NCBI GenBank assembly: GCA_045627605.1
Contig: JAZQOA010000059.1
Span: forward strand, 1-6,187
Direction of reading: 5' to 3'
Source of the DNA: RGIG5952 sp045627605
GTDB taxonomy: Bacteria; Verrucomicrobiota; Kiritimatiellia; RFP12; JAAYLN01
DNA: 6,187 bases
Of the stretch, positions 1-5,850 are shown in pieces. Under the pieces are notes generated by a model. The model did no database searches. It saw nothing but the letters and a program-made list of their open reading frames with translations, and was not told the origin of the DNA. A program made the translations under genes and the position numbers. Each line of letters starts with the position of its first letter. The stretch's first letter is position 1.

Positions 1-1
1 C

Positions 2-949
2 GGCGAAGCGCTTTGCGCACTTGGCACCGATACCGGAGGGTCGATCCGCCAGCCCGCGTCGTTTTGCGGCATCGTTGGCTTCAAGCCGACCTACGGCCGC
101 GTCTCGCGCTATGGCGTCACGGCCTTTGCCTCGTCGCTCGACCAGGTCGGGCCGATGACGCGCGACGTCACGGATGCGGCGATGCTCATGAACGCGCTTG
201 CCGGCGCCGACCCGCACGATGGCACGACGGCGCTCGAGCCTGTCCCTGATTTCGCGGCGGCGCTCCAGGGCGCATCGCTGAAGGGGCTCAAAATCGGCTT
301 GCCCAAGGAGTATTTTGTCGACGGCACGGATCCCGAAGTTGGCGAATGCATACGCAAGGCGATAGATGTCTGCGCTCGCGCCGGCGCGGAAATCTCCGAG
401 GTTTCCCTTCCGCATACCGAATATGCGATGGCGGTCTACTACATTTGCGCGCCGGCCGAGGCGAGCGCCAACCTGGCGCGTTTCGACGGCGTCCGCTACG
501 GCCATCGCTCCGGGCAGGCGGGCGACGTGATGGAACTTTACTGCCGCAGCCGCGCCGAAGGTTTCGGGCAGGAGGTTAAGCGCCGCATCATCCTCGGCAC
601 CTACGTGCTTTCCAGCGGCTACTACGACGCCTATTACGGGCGCGCACAGAGGGTGCGCACCCTCATCCGACGTGACTTCGCCGAGGTCTTCGGCAAGGTC
701 GACGCCCTTCTTACGCCCGTCGCGCCAACGCCCGCCTTCAAGATCGGCGCGTTGCAGGACCCGCTCAAGATGTACCTCAACGACCTCTTCACGATTCCGG
801 CGTCGCTCGCCGGGCTGCCCGCCGTTTCGGTTCCATGCGGCAAGACCGCCGCGGGGCTTCCCGTGGGCGTGCAGTTCATCGGCAGCTCCTTCAAGGACGA
901 TCTCGTCCTCAAGGTGGCGAGATCCTTCGAAAAGGAAATGGCGCAATGA
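2..949 (+). CDS. gatA: Aspartyl/glutamyl-tRNA amidotransferase subunit A, 3' part (5' end outside window)
   Basis: GatA is the glutaminase/amidase subunit of the GatCAB transamidase. It releases ammonia from glutamine, which is channelled to GatB to convert misacylated Glu-tRNA(Gln) or Asp-tRNA(Asn). The frame is open from base 2 with no start, and 315 residues are visible of a family length near 480, so roughly the first third is missing. Visible amidase-signature sequence includes GTDTGGSIRQPA; the Ser codon at 41-43 lies where the family has its acyl-enzyme nucleophile. It continues with KPTYGRVSRYG and SSLDQVGPMTRDV. The cis-Ser and catalytic Lys would lie upstream. The C-terminal part carries the family motifs LLTPVAPTPAF and FTIPASLAGLPA. 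The stop overlaps the gatB start as ATGA, suggesting translational coupling. Codon use is strongly GC-ending, like the next three genes. The identification is secure. Confidence 0.96.
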   Translation, partial: GEALCALGTDTGGSIRQPASFCGIVGFKPTYGRVSRYGVTAFASSLDQVGPMTRDVTDAAMLMNALAGADPHDGTTALEPVPDFAAALQGASLKGLKIGLPKEYFVDGTDPEVGECIRKAIDVCARAGAEISEVSLPHTEYAMAVYYICAPAEASANLARFDGVRYGHRSGQAGDVMELYCRSRAEGFGQEVKRRIILGTYVLSSGYYDAYYGRAQRVRTLIRRDFAEVFGKVDALLTPVAPTPAFKIGALQDPLKMYLNDLFTIPASLAGLPAVSVPCGKTAAGLPVGVQFIGSSFKDDLVLKVARSFEKEMAQ

Positions 950-2379
950 AAATGATCGCCACGATAGGGCTTGAAACCCACGTCCAGCTCAAAACGCGCA
1001 CGAAGATGTTCTGCGGCTGCCTGCTCAAGACCGGTTGCGAACCCAACACCAATGTTTGCCCCGTTTGCCTTGGCTACCCCGGCGCCTTGCCGGTGATGAA
1101 CCGTGAGGCCGTGAAATTCACGGTGATGTCGGGCATGATGCTGGGTTGCGAAATCGGCCGGCACAGCACCTTCGACCGCAAGAACTACTTCTATCCCGAC
1201 ATGGCGAAGGACTACCAGATCTCGCAGAACGGCGCTCCGCTTTGCATTGGCGGCGGCATTGAAATTGAAACGCCCGCAGGGCGGAAGTTCATTCGCATCA
1301 ACCACATCCACCTCGAGGAAGACGCGGCCAAGATCAACCACTACGCGCGCCACAGCGGCGTCGATTTCAACCGCGGCGGAACGCCGCTGATGGAAATCGT
1401 CGGCGAACCCGACCTTTCCTCGGCCGACGAGACGATCGCCTATCTGACGGCACTCAAGGAAATGCTTGTTTACGCAGGCGTGAGCGATTGCAACCTCGAA
1501 GAGGGCAACATGCGCTCAGACGTCAACATCTCGGTGCGCCCGGAGGGGCAGGAGCGGGTTGGCACGAAGGTGGAAATCAAGAACATGAACACCTTCAAGG
1601 GCATTCATGCCGCCATCGAGTACGAGGTCGCCCGCCAGATCGACTTGATCTCGCATGGCGGCGCGGTCGTGCAGGAGACGCGCCGGTGGGATGGGGAACT
1701 CGGCGAAACGCAGTCGATGCGCAACAAGGAGAACGCCCACGACTACCGCTACTTCCCGGAGCCGGATCTCGTGCCCGTCGAACTTTCGGAGGAACAGATC
1801 GAGGAATGGCGCCGCGCGTTGCCGGAGCTTCCCGAGGCGCGCCGCGCCCGCATGGTCGCCCAATACGGCCTCACGGAATATGACGCCGGCGTGCTCAGCG
1901 CCGAAAAGGCCAAGGCCGACTTCTTCGAGTTGGCCGCCTCCACATCGGCGAAGCCAAAGGCGCTTTGCAACTTCTTCATGTCGGACGTCATGGCCTGGCT
2001 CAACGAGAGCGGCACGGAGATTTCCGGCGACTACGTCTCGCGGACGGCCCCGGCTCTTTCGGCGCTCTTCAACCTTAACGCCGAAGGAAAGATCAACGGC
2101 CCGACGCTCAAGGACCTGCTTCCCGAAGTCCTGCGCGGCGACATCGCCGATCCCGCGAAAACAGTTGAGGAGCGCGGTCTTGGCGCGGTCAGCGACACCG
2201 GGGCCCTGCAGGCGCTTGTCGAGCAGGCCATTGCCTCGAATCCCAAGTCCGTCGCCGATTTCAAGGCCGGCAAGAAGGCGGCGGCGGGCTTCTTCGTGGG
2301 GCAGGTCATGAAGCTTAGCAAGGGCAAGGCCGACCCGAAGCTTGTCGGGCGCCTCGTTGCAGAGGCCCTTTCAAAGTAG
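946..2379 (+). CDS. gatB: Aspartyl/glutamyl-tRNA(Asn/Gln) amidotransferase subunit B
   Basis: GatB binds the misacylated tRNA and carries out the ATP-dependent activation and amidation step of the GatCAB complex in the cytoplasm. The protein has 477 residues, normal for the family. The ATG at 946 is chosen because AAAGGA lies 9 nt upstream, it gives the ATGA overlap with gatA, and it places the conserved IGLETHVQL at residues 7-15, with Glu10 and His12 at their usual positions. The reading frame is open further upstream, but that part lies inside gatA. Next come a Cys-rich stretch (Cys23, Cys25, Cys38, Cys41 in CPVCLGYPG), the cradle-domain motifs RKNYFYPDMAKDYQISQ and HLEEDAAK, GTPLMEIVGEPD, NMRSDVNISVRP, KVEIKNMNTF and DYRYFPEPDL. 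The C-terminal tail domain that contacts tRNA has GQVMKLSKGKADP near the end. Nothing is missing or frameshifted. Confidence 0.98.
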   Translation: MKMIATIGLETHVQLKTRTKMFCGCLLKTGCEPNTNVCPVCLGYPGALPVMNREAVKFTVMSGMMLGCEIGRHSTFDRKNYFYPDMAKDYQISQNGAPLCIGGGIEIETPAGRKFIRINHIHLEEDAAKINHYARHSGVDFNRGGTPLMEIVGEPDLSSADETIAYLTALKEMLVYAGVSDCNLEEGNMRSDVNISVRPEGQERVGTKVEIKNMNTFKGIHAAIEYEVARQIDLISHGGAVVQETRRWDGELGETQSMRNKENAHDYRYFPEPDLVPVELSEEQIEEWRRALPELPEARRARMVAQYGLTEYDAGVLSAEKAKADFFELAASTSAKPKALCNFFMSDVMAWLNESGTEISGDYVSRTAPALSALFNLNAEGKINGPTLKDLLPEVLRGDIADPAKTVEERGLGAVSDTGALQALVEQAIASNPKSVADFKAGKKAAAGFFVGQVMKLSKGKADPKLVGRLVAEALSK

Positions 2380-2401
2380 CGGGCGCAGGATGGGGTTGGC
2401 C

Positions 2402-3154
2402 ATGCAGGATTTCCCGCGTTTCGAAGAGTCGCACACCTTTTTCGACTCAGACCTCGACTGCACGGGGCGCGTGGGCATCGCCCGGATCTGCGACCTGCTG
2501 CAGGCGGCGGCGACGGCACATGCCGATCTCCTTGGCGTGGGCATGCACGACCTCATGAAGGAGGGGCACACCTGGATGCTTTCCTCTATGAGCGTCTGCT
2601 TTGACCGCTGGCCCAAGGCGATGGACGCCGTGAAAATCACGACCTGGCCGAGCGGTGTGCGCGGCAAGATCGTCTGCTACCGCGACTACACGATTGACGC
2701 TCCCGATGGCGCGAGGATTGCGCGCGCCACGAGCGACTGGATCTACGTGGACATCGAAAACCGCAGGATCGACCGCCTCACGCCGGTTTTGACGGGGCTT
2801 GCGCCGGAAGGCGTCCCCCGGGCGGGCGTCGAACCCGCGGAGAAGGTGCGCCGCCCCGGGGGGGACGGCCCCGCCCCCGCCGCATGTGACATCGTCTTGC
2901 GCCGCGCCGACACCGACGTGAACCGCCACGTCAACAACGTCCACTATATCGAATGGCTTTTCGAGCCGATGGCCGAGTCGGATTTCGCCCGGCGGCTCCT
3001 GCGGCTTGACATCTCCTACCGCGCGGAAGCCCGCATGGGGGATGCGGTGACCAGCGAGGTCACGGTCCTTGAAGGCGGGCGGACGACGCTCCACACCTTG
3101 CGCCGCAAGGCCGACGGCGCCGTGCTTGTTTCGGCCACCTGCCGCTGGGAGTAG
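2402..3154 (+). CDS. Acyl-[acyl-carrier-protein] thioesterase (double hotdog fold)
   Basis: This is a probable acyl-ACP thioesterase of the FatA/FatB-like bacterial family, hydrolysing acyl-ACP to free fatty acid and ACP. The protein has 250 residues, typical of bacterial members. The first hotdog half holds DLLQAAATAHADLLGVG, then WMLSSMSVCFDRWP and a strand-rich region ending RATSDWIYVDIENRRIDR. A Gly/Pro-rich linker follows, encoded over a run of seven G near 2858. The second half carries RRADTDVNRHVNNVHYIEW, where Asn174 and His176 match the conserved N-x-H-V-N-N active-site block. The start is uncertain: ATG at 2402 (with GGGG 6 nt upstream) is preferred, because the in-frame ATG at 2390 has AGG immediately against it; either leaves a short gap after gatB. 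The start at 2342 lies inside gatB and is rejected. Substrate chain length cannot be read from the sequence. Confidence 0.9.
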   Translation: MQDFPRFEESHTFFDSDLDCTGRVGIARICDLLQAAATAHADLLGVGMHDLMKEGHTWMLSSMSVCFDRWPKAMDAVKITTWPSGVRGKIVCYRDYTIDAPDGARIARATSDWIYVDIENRRIDRLTPVLTGLAPEGVPRAGVEPAEKVRRPGGDGPAPAACDIVLRRADTDVNRHVNNVHYIEWLFEPMAESDFARRLLRLDISYRAEARMGDAVTSEVTVLEGGRTTLHTLRRKADGAVLVSATCRWE

Positions 3155-3159
3155 CCGCG

Positions 3160-3579
3160 ATGGCGGATTCCACGCTCCTTTCGCCCGAAACCATCGAGCG
3201 CATCAAGGCGAAGATGGCTGTTGCCGGCGTCGCGGAGGAGGACATCGAGGAAACCTTTGTCCGTGGCGGCGGGAGCGGCGGGCAGAAAATCAACAAAACT
3301 TCGTCGTGCGTCCGTCTGCTTCATCGGCCGACGGGGACGCAAATCCGCTGCCAGGAGACGCGCTCACGCGAGGCGAACCGCTGGCTGGCGCGGCGCATGC
3401 TCGCGGAGAAGATGCTTGAAGCCGCCAGAAGCGCGGAAAGCGCGCGGATTCAGGAGGCGGAGAAAATCCGCCGGCAGAAGCGCCGCCGCTCGCGCCGCCA
3501 GAAGGCGCGCATGCTGGCCGACAAGCGCATGCACTCCGCAAAGAAGGCCCTGCGCGGCCGTGTCAACCCCGGCGAATGA
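3160..3579 (+). CDS. Peptide chain release factor-like protein (GGQ domain only; ribosome-rescue type)
   Basis: The product is a 139-residue RF-1-domain protein without the codon-recognition domains of RF1/RF2 (about 360 aa). After a short N-terminal helix it has FVRGGGSGGQKINKTSSCV (residues 33-51), with Gly40-Gly41-Gln42 being the peptidyl-tRNA-hydrolysing GGQ. HRPTGTQIRCQETRS and NRWLARRMLAEKM follow. The pattern resembles the mitochondrial rescue factor C12orf65/MTRFR and bacterial RF-like proteins, and is less like ArfB in detail. Residues from about 100 on form a very basic Arg/Lys-rich helical tail of the kind that enters the empty mRNA channel in rescue factors. The ATG follows the thioesterase stop by 5 nt, with GGAG 8 nt upstream, so it is co-transcribed. 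The last 30 or so codons lie inside the first copy of a 94-bp direct repeat, repeated at 5666-5759. Stalled-ribosome rescue is inferred from family membership. Confidence 0.88.
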   Translation: MADSTLLSPETIERIKAKMAVAGVAEEDIEETFVRGGGSGGQKINKTSSCVRLLHRPTGTQIRCQETRSREANRWLARRMLAEKMLEAARSAESARIQEAEKIRRQKRRRSRRQKARMLADKRMHSAKKALRGRVNPGE

Positions 3580-3584
3580 AATTC
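3491..3584 (+). repeat. 94-bp direct repeat, left copy (att-like), covering the end of the release-factor-like gene
   Basis: This copy matches 5666-5759 at 93 of 94 positions, counted by eye; the only difference is C at 3506 versus T at 5681, giving Ala versus Val. It covers the last 29 codons, the TGA stop and 5 bases beyond. The sequences diverge abruptly on both sides. It contains the 8-mer GCGCATGC twice, at 3507 and 3525. A repeat of this length at the 3' end of a gene, with foreign-looking DNA between the copies, resembles the attL/attR of an element that integrates into a gene end and restores the reading frame. Confidence 0.93.
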
Positions 3585-3587
3585 CGA

Positions 3588-3653
3588 TGTCGTACAAGCA
3601 GATCGACGAACGACTACGAGCAGGGTACGTTGCTGTGAAAGGGATGATATAAT
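3588..3653 (+). other. Very short ORF (21 codons) directly after the left repeat, probably a gene scrap
   Basis: An ATG at 3588, four bases beyond the left repeat, opens a 21-codon frame beginning MSYKQIDERLRAG and ending GMI before TAA. There is no good ribosome-binding site; the sequence in front is the repeat itself. It shares only M-[S/T]-Y-K with the start of the ORF at 5548, which is too little to claim relationship. It may be a leftover of a gene cut at the junction, or chance. No function is suggested. Confidence 0.2.
3645..3653 (+). promoter_or_regulatory. Candidate -10 element (TGATATAAT) before the AlbA_2 remnant
   Basis: A perfect TATAAT at 3648-3653, with an upstream TG, stands 30 nt before the ATG at 3678. 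No convincing -35 hexamer sits 16-18 bp upstream, so this would be a weak or extended -10-like promoter. The same 9-mer occurs at 4126-4134 before the intact AlbA_2 gene. Confidence 0.3.
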
Positions 3654-3677
3654 AGTGATGATTTAACGAGGTGGTTT

Positions 3678-3806
3678 ATGGATAGTAAAACGCTAAAGGA
3701 TCTGATAGCCGCTGGAGAGGGCGACGCCGTCGAGTTCAAGTAGGCGCGTGGGGGCGTTCAGACCGATTTTTGGCCATCGTACTGCGCGTTCGCCGCCACG
3801 GGCTGA
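3678..3806 (+). pseudogene. Decayed N-terminus of an AlbA_2 (Schlafen-like) domain gene
   Basis: The ATG at 3678, preceded by GAGGTGG, opens a frame reading MDSKTLKDLIAAGEGDAVEFK, the usual start of AlbA_2 DNA-binding-domain proteins (a helix, then E-G/S-x-x-x-E-F-K). A TAG at 3741-3743 stops it, but the same frame continues with ARGGVQTDFWPSYCAFAATG, matching the family's following K/R-G-G-x-x-x-x-F-W-x-x-Y-x-A-F-A-N-T block, before a TGA at 3804. Family members usually have a hydrophobic residue at the stop position, so a TTG-to-TAG change would explain it. Beyond 3806 no frame resembles the GG-x-I-x-x-G-V continuation, so the rest is deleted. This is a different copy from the AlbA_2 gene at 4177. 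The gene is dead; the family call rests on short motifs. Confidence 0.65.
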
Positions 3807-3907
3807 CGGCGGAGGAACGTGCGCTGGTGCAGGGTGTGGGATGTGATTTCACGGAGTCACGGAGACGCGGAGATGAGAAGAAAATCAGATAGGATTGGGA
3901 GGATGTC
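3807..3907 (+). other. Non-coding junction between the AlbA_2 remnant and the DUF262 fragment, with an 8-bp periodic repeat
   Basis: No gene is seen here. One frame is open from before 3807 into this stretch (with HGLTAEERALVQGVG), but it has no recognisable start or family. At 3851-3874 an 8-bp unit is repeated about three times (ACGGAGTC, ACGGAGAC, GCGGAGAT), degenerating afterwards. GGGAGG at 3897-3902 is a good ribosome-binding site for the ATG at 3908. Confidence 0.5.
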
Positions 3908-4180
3908 ATGCAAATAGTTCATACTGACAAGAAGGATTTAACGCTTTCAAATCTGCGGAAGATGATTGCGGATGGGAACATCATTCCTGATCCTGATTAT
4001 CAGCGAAGCTACGTGTTTGATGACGGGAAGGCGTCGCGACTGATTGAGTCTATCCTTATCGGCATTCCGATCCCGACGGTGTATCTCTCTCAGGAAGAAG
4101 ACGAATGGAGGGACAAGAGGAGCTTTGATATAATTTGCCCCAAACTGGTGGCTTATTTCGGGCAGGGAGTGTTAAAATGA
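3908..4180 (+). pseudogene. Truncated DUF262 (GmrS/ParB-like nuclease) gene, N-terminal fragment
   Basis: The first 65 or so of 90 residues match the start of DUF262 proteins: LSNLRKMIADGNIIPDPDYQ, the R-S-Y-V-F that follows, and ASRLIESILIGIPIPTVYLS with an acidic EEDE after it. DUF262 is the ParB-like domain found in GmrSD and related anti-phage enzymes, where it binds and hydrolyses nucleotide and controls a nuclease domain. The hallmark D-G-Q-Q-R motif should follow within about 15 residues but is absent. After about 4104 the translation (EWRDKRSFDIICPKLVAY) no longer looks like the family. At 90 aa against several hundred, this is a broken gene. It has a proper start with GGGAGG 5 nt upstream, and its TGA overlaps the ATG of the next gene, so it could still be translated and couple translation to that gene. 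Confidence 0.7.
4126..4134 (+). promoter_or_regulatory. Candidate -10 element (TGATATAAT) for the AlbA_2/HATPase gene
   Basis: A perfect TATAAT at 4129-4134 lies 48 nt before the ATG at 4177, inside the non-family tail of the DUF262 fragment. The hexamer 17 bp upstream (TGGAGG, 4106-4111) matches the -35 consensus at only 3 of 6 positions. The position suggests that the native upstream region of the AlbA_2 gene was carried along and fused to the DUF262 fragment at about 4104. Confidence 0.35.
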
Positions 4181-5544
4181 AGCAGACTGAATCGCAAAAC
4201 GTGGAATACAAGCGCAGTTGGCATGACGAATACCTGAAGTGGGTATGCGGTTTTGCCAATGCGAAGGGTGGTACGATCTGGATCGGTATCGACGACGATA
4301 AGAGCGTTCATGGCGTCGAAGACTCGAAGAAGCTGATGGAGGATATTCCGAACAAAGTTAAGGACACGATGGGACTTGTTGTGTCGGTTGCCCTTGTTCG
4401 CAAGCAGAAGAAGGATGTACTCCGCATTGACATTCCCGAAAGTGATTTCCCTGTCGCCTACCATGGTGAATATCATTTGCGCACAGGATCAACGAAGCAG
4501 CAGTTGACGGGGTTTGCCTTGACGCAATTTCTTTTTCACAAAATGCATCTCTCGTGGGATGCGGTTGAAACGGCAGGATGTCTTGCATTCCAGGATTATC
4601 GTTTCAAACAGTTTAAGTTGCGTTATGCGAAAAGAACCGGTAAGGATTTCAAGGACGGATGGTTCGATTCCATTGGTTTCAAGACGAAAGACGGCGTGTT
4701 GACGAACGTTGGTGCCTTGTTCGCCGACGAGTGCCCAATTCCTCAGTCTCGCGTATTTTGCACGGTCTGGAACGGATTGACAAAGTCAGAGGATTCGTCA
4801 AATGATCAGGAGTATTCGGGCGGACTGATTGACCTTCTGGATGCGGCGGAAAAGTTCATCAAGCTGAACACGAAACGTGGTTGGAAGAAGCTCCCGACGG
4901 ATCGTTTAAACTATCCTGATTACCCTGAACGAGCCGTCACCGAAGCTCTGGTGAACGCTTTTGTCCATCGTGACTACACGATTTACGGTAGCGAAGTCCA
5001 TGTGGACATCTATCCTGATCGGTTGGAGATCGTTTCGCCCGGCGGAATGCCTGACGGTTCGGCGGTGCAGGATCTCGATTGGCGCAATGTTGCGTCCGAC
5101 CGTCGCAACCCGACGCTTGCCGATATGTTCGCGCAGATGGACTACATGGAGCGGAAAGGTAGCGGACTCGCCTTGATGCTCGACGCATATGCGAAAGAGA
5201 CTCCTAATCCACGAGGCCTGGAGCCGAAGTTCTTCTCTTCAAGGGGGTCGTTCCATGTCGTTCTGCCGAATCTGAACTATGGAGTGCCGCACGATTCAGG
5301 CTTGGTTGCTGCCCGAGATGGCACTCAGTCTGGCACTCAATCTGGCACTCAATCTGGCACTCAGGGTTTGTTAGAAGATATTGTTGTGAGAATAGTGGAA
5401 AACCCGAAGATCACGGCTAAGGAACTGTCTTCGGTAACAGGTGTGCCATTGCGTACTTTGAGGCGTCGCCTTGCCAAGCTGCAGAATGTCCGTTATGTTG
5501 GACATGGATTCAGCGGTCATTGGGAAGTGGTGGAGGACGAATAG
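4177..5544 (+). CDS. AlbA_2 DNA-binding / HATPase_c_4 (RecG-C-like) winged-helix protein
   Basis: The product has 455 residues in three parts. Residues 1-120 form an AlbA_2 (Schlafen-type) domain: ESQNVEYKRSW, then WVCGFANAKGGTIWIGIDDD and LRTGSTKQQL. Residues 245-375 resemble the HATPase_c_4 domain often annotated as RecG-like C-terminus: AVTEALVNAFVHRDY (Glu256, Asn260 as the N-box), DRLEIVSPGGMPDG and ERKGSGLALM. A hinge of three GTQS units and a final GTQ covers residues 382-396, then a winged helix-turn-helix with TAKELSSVTGVPLRTLRRRL and a GFSGHWEV ending. It is often annotated as transcriptional regulator or ATP-dependent helicase, but there are no helicase motifs. ATG 4177 (GGGAG 7 nt upstream, ATGA overlap) is preferred over the in-frame ATG 4135, because the family begins near M-x-Q-T-E-S-Q-N. 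Its role is not established; nucleic-acid binding and regulation or defence are inferred. Confidence 0.87.
   Translation: MKQTESQNVEYKRSWHDEYLKWVCGFANAKGGTIWIGIDDDKSVHGVEDSKKLMEDIPNKVKDTMGLVVSVALVRKQKKDVLRIDIPESDFPVAYHGEYHLRTGSTKQQLTGFALTQFLFHKMHLSWDAVETAGCLAFQDYRFKQFKLRYAKRTGKDFKDGWFDSIGFKTKDGVLTNVGALFADECPIPQSRVFCTVWNGLTKSEDSSNDQEYSGGLIDLLDAAEKFIKLNTKRGWKKLPTDRLNYPDYPERAVTEALVNAFVHRDYTIYGSEVHVDIYPDRLEIVSPGGMPDGSAVQDLDWRNVASDRRNPTLADMFAQMDYMERKGSGLALMLDAYAKETPNPRGLEPKFFSSRGSFHVVLPNLNYGVPHDSGLVAARDGTQSGTQSGTQSGTQGLLEDIVVRIVENPKITAKELSSVTGVPLRTLRRRLAKLQNVRYVGHGFSGHWEVVEDE
5320..5363 (+). repeat. 12-bp in-frame tandem repeat coding (GTQS)n hinge
   Basis: The unit GGCACTCAATCT is present as three full copies (first with G for A in the ninth position) and a fourth partial copy of 8 bases. 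Being 12 bp, gain or loss of a unit would lengthen or shorten the linker by four residues without frameshift. The array lies exactly between the HATPase_c_4 part and the winged helix. Confidence 0.92.
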
Positions 5545-5547
5545 GTC

Positions 5548-5754
5548 ATGACGTATAAGTATCAGACATTTGCGGATCTTCTCTATGCAAGCTACAGCGG
5601 TTTGCAGATGATTGGTATTTGCGCGAGGCATCGCGTGAGGGATTGCAACGCTCCTGCTCTGCGGACGCGCCGCCAGAAGGTGCGCATGCTGGCCGACAAG
5701 CGCATGCACTCCGCAAAGAAGGCCCTGCGCGGCCGTGTCAACCCCGGCGAATGA
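5548..5754 (+). pseudogene. Chimeric ORF: start of an unknown gene fused in frame to the release-factor tail
   Basis: The ATG at 5548 lies 3 nt after the preceding stop, with GGAGGA 10 nt upstream, so it looks like the next gene of an operon. The first 39 codons (starting MTYKYQTFADLLYASYSG) match no family I recognise. From 5666 the frame is in register with the second copy of the release-factor 3' end, giving RRQKVRMLADKRMHSAKK and the rest of that basic tail, with Val where the intact gene has Ala. The 68-residue product has no GGQ domain. It is best read as a gene cut at the right boundary of the insert. A translated basic peptide that binds the ribosome is conceivable but unsupported. 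Confidence 0.6.
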
Positions 5755-5759
5755 AATTC
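5666..5759 (+). repeat. 94-bp direct repeat, right copy (att-like), orphan release-factor gene end
   Basis: This is the second copy of 3491-3584, with T at 5681 in place of C. Here it has no GGQ domain in front of it; upstream is insert DNA, and downstream is a sequence unlike that after the left copy. The right-hand flank probably preserves what originally followed the release-factor-like gene. Under an integration model this copy is attR. Confidence 0.93.
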
Positions 5760-5823
5760 AAGGCCTGTTGGCCGGAACCCTTCCCGCCTGTGCGCGCATT
5801 ATAAATTCCGAGGGTAATATATT

Positions 5824-5839
5824 TGGGTAACATTACCCA
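5824..5839. promoter_or_regulatory. Near-perfect palindrome, operator-like
   Basis: TGGGTAA-CA-TTACCCA has two 7-bp arms around a 2-bp centre. It is flanked by similar motifs, GGGTAATAT at 5812-5820 and GGATAATAT at 5841-5849; the latter contains a -10-like GATAAT. The short centre favours a protein-binding site over an RNA hairpin. The target gene would lie beyond the window or on the other strand. Confidence 0.4.
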
Positions 5840-5850
5840 GGGATAATATC

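Larger units (their letters stand above)
3585..5665 (+). mobile_element. Putative integrated island between the two 94-bp repeats (no integrase visible)
   Basis: The segment is bounded exactly by the direct repeats, so recombination between them would remove 2175 bp and leave one intact release-factor-like gene. Its codon use is visibly less GC-rich than the flanking genes. It contains an AlbA_2 gene remnant, a DUF262 fragment, an intact AlbA_2/HATPase_c_4 protein and the start of a further ORF. Both AlbA_2/RecG-like and DUF262 proteins are frequent in defence-rich accessory DNA. There is no integrase, transposase or terminal inverted repeat in the segment, so it may be a decayed remnant, a passively mobilised element, or a product of repeat-mediated recombination. 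The boundaries are well supported; the mobility is inferred. Confidence 0.55.

Noticed and set aside
835..945. Upstream extension of the gatB reading frame by 37 codons
   Set aside because: The extension lies inside gatA in another frame and has no family similarity. The ATG at 946 has a ribosome-binding site, the ATGA overlap and the conserved N-terminus.
634..1353. Long minus-strand ORF opposite gatA and gatB
   Set aside because: It is a shadow of two securely identified genes in GC-rich DNA, spanning their junction.
3491..5759. Repeats as a transposon target-site duplication
   Set aside because: Known target duplications are typically 2-14 bp. 94 bp is far too long, and neither terminal inverted repeats nor a transposase are seen.
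5760..5776. GGCC-TGTT-GGCC as a terminator for the release-factor-like gene
   Set aside because: The stem is only 4 bp and no T-run follows.
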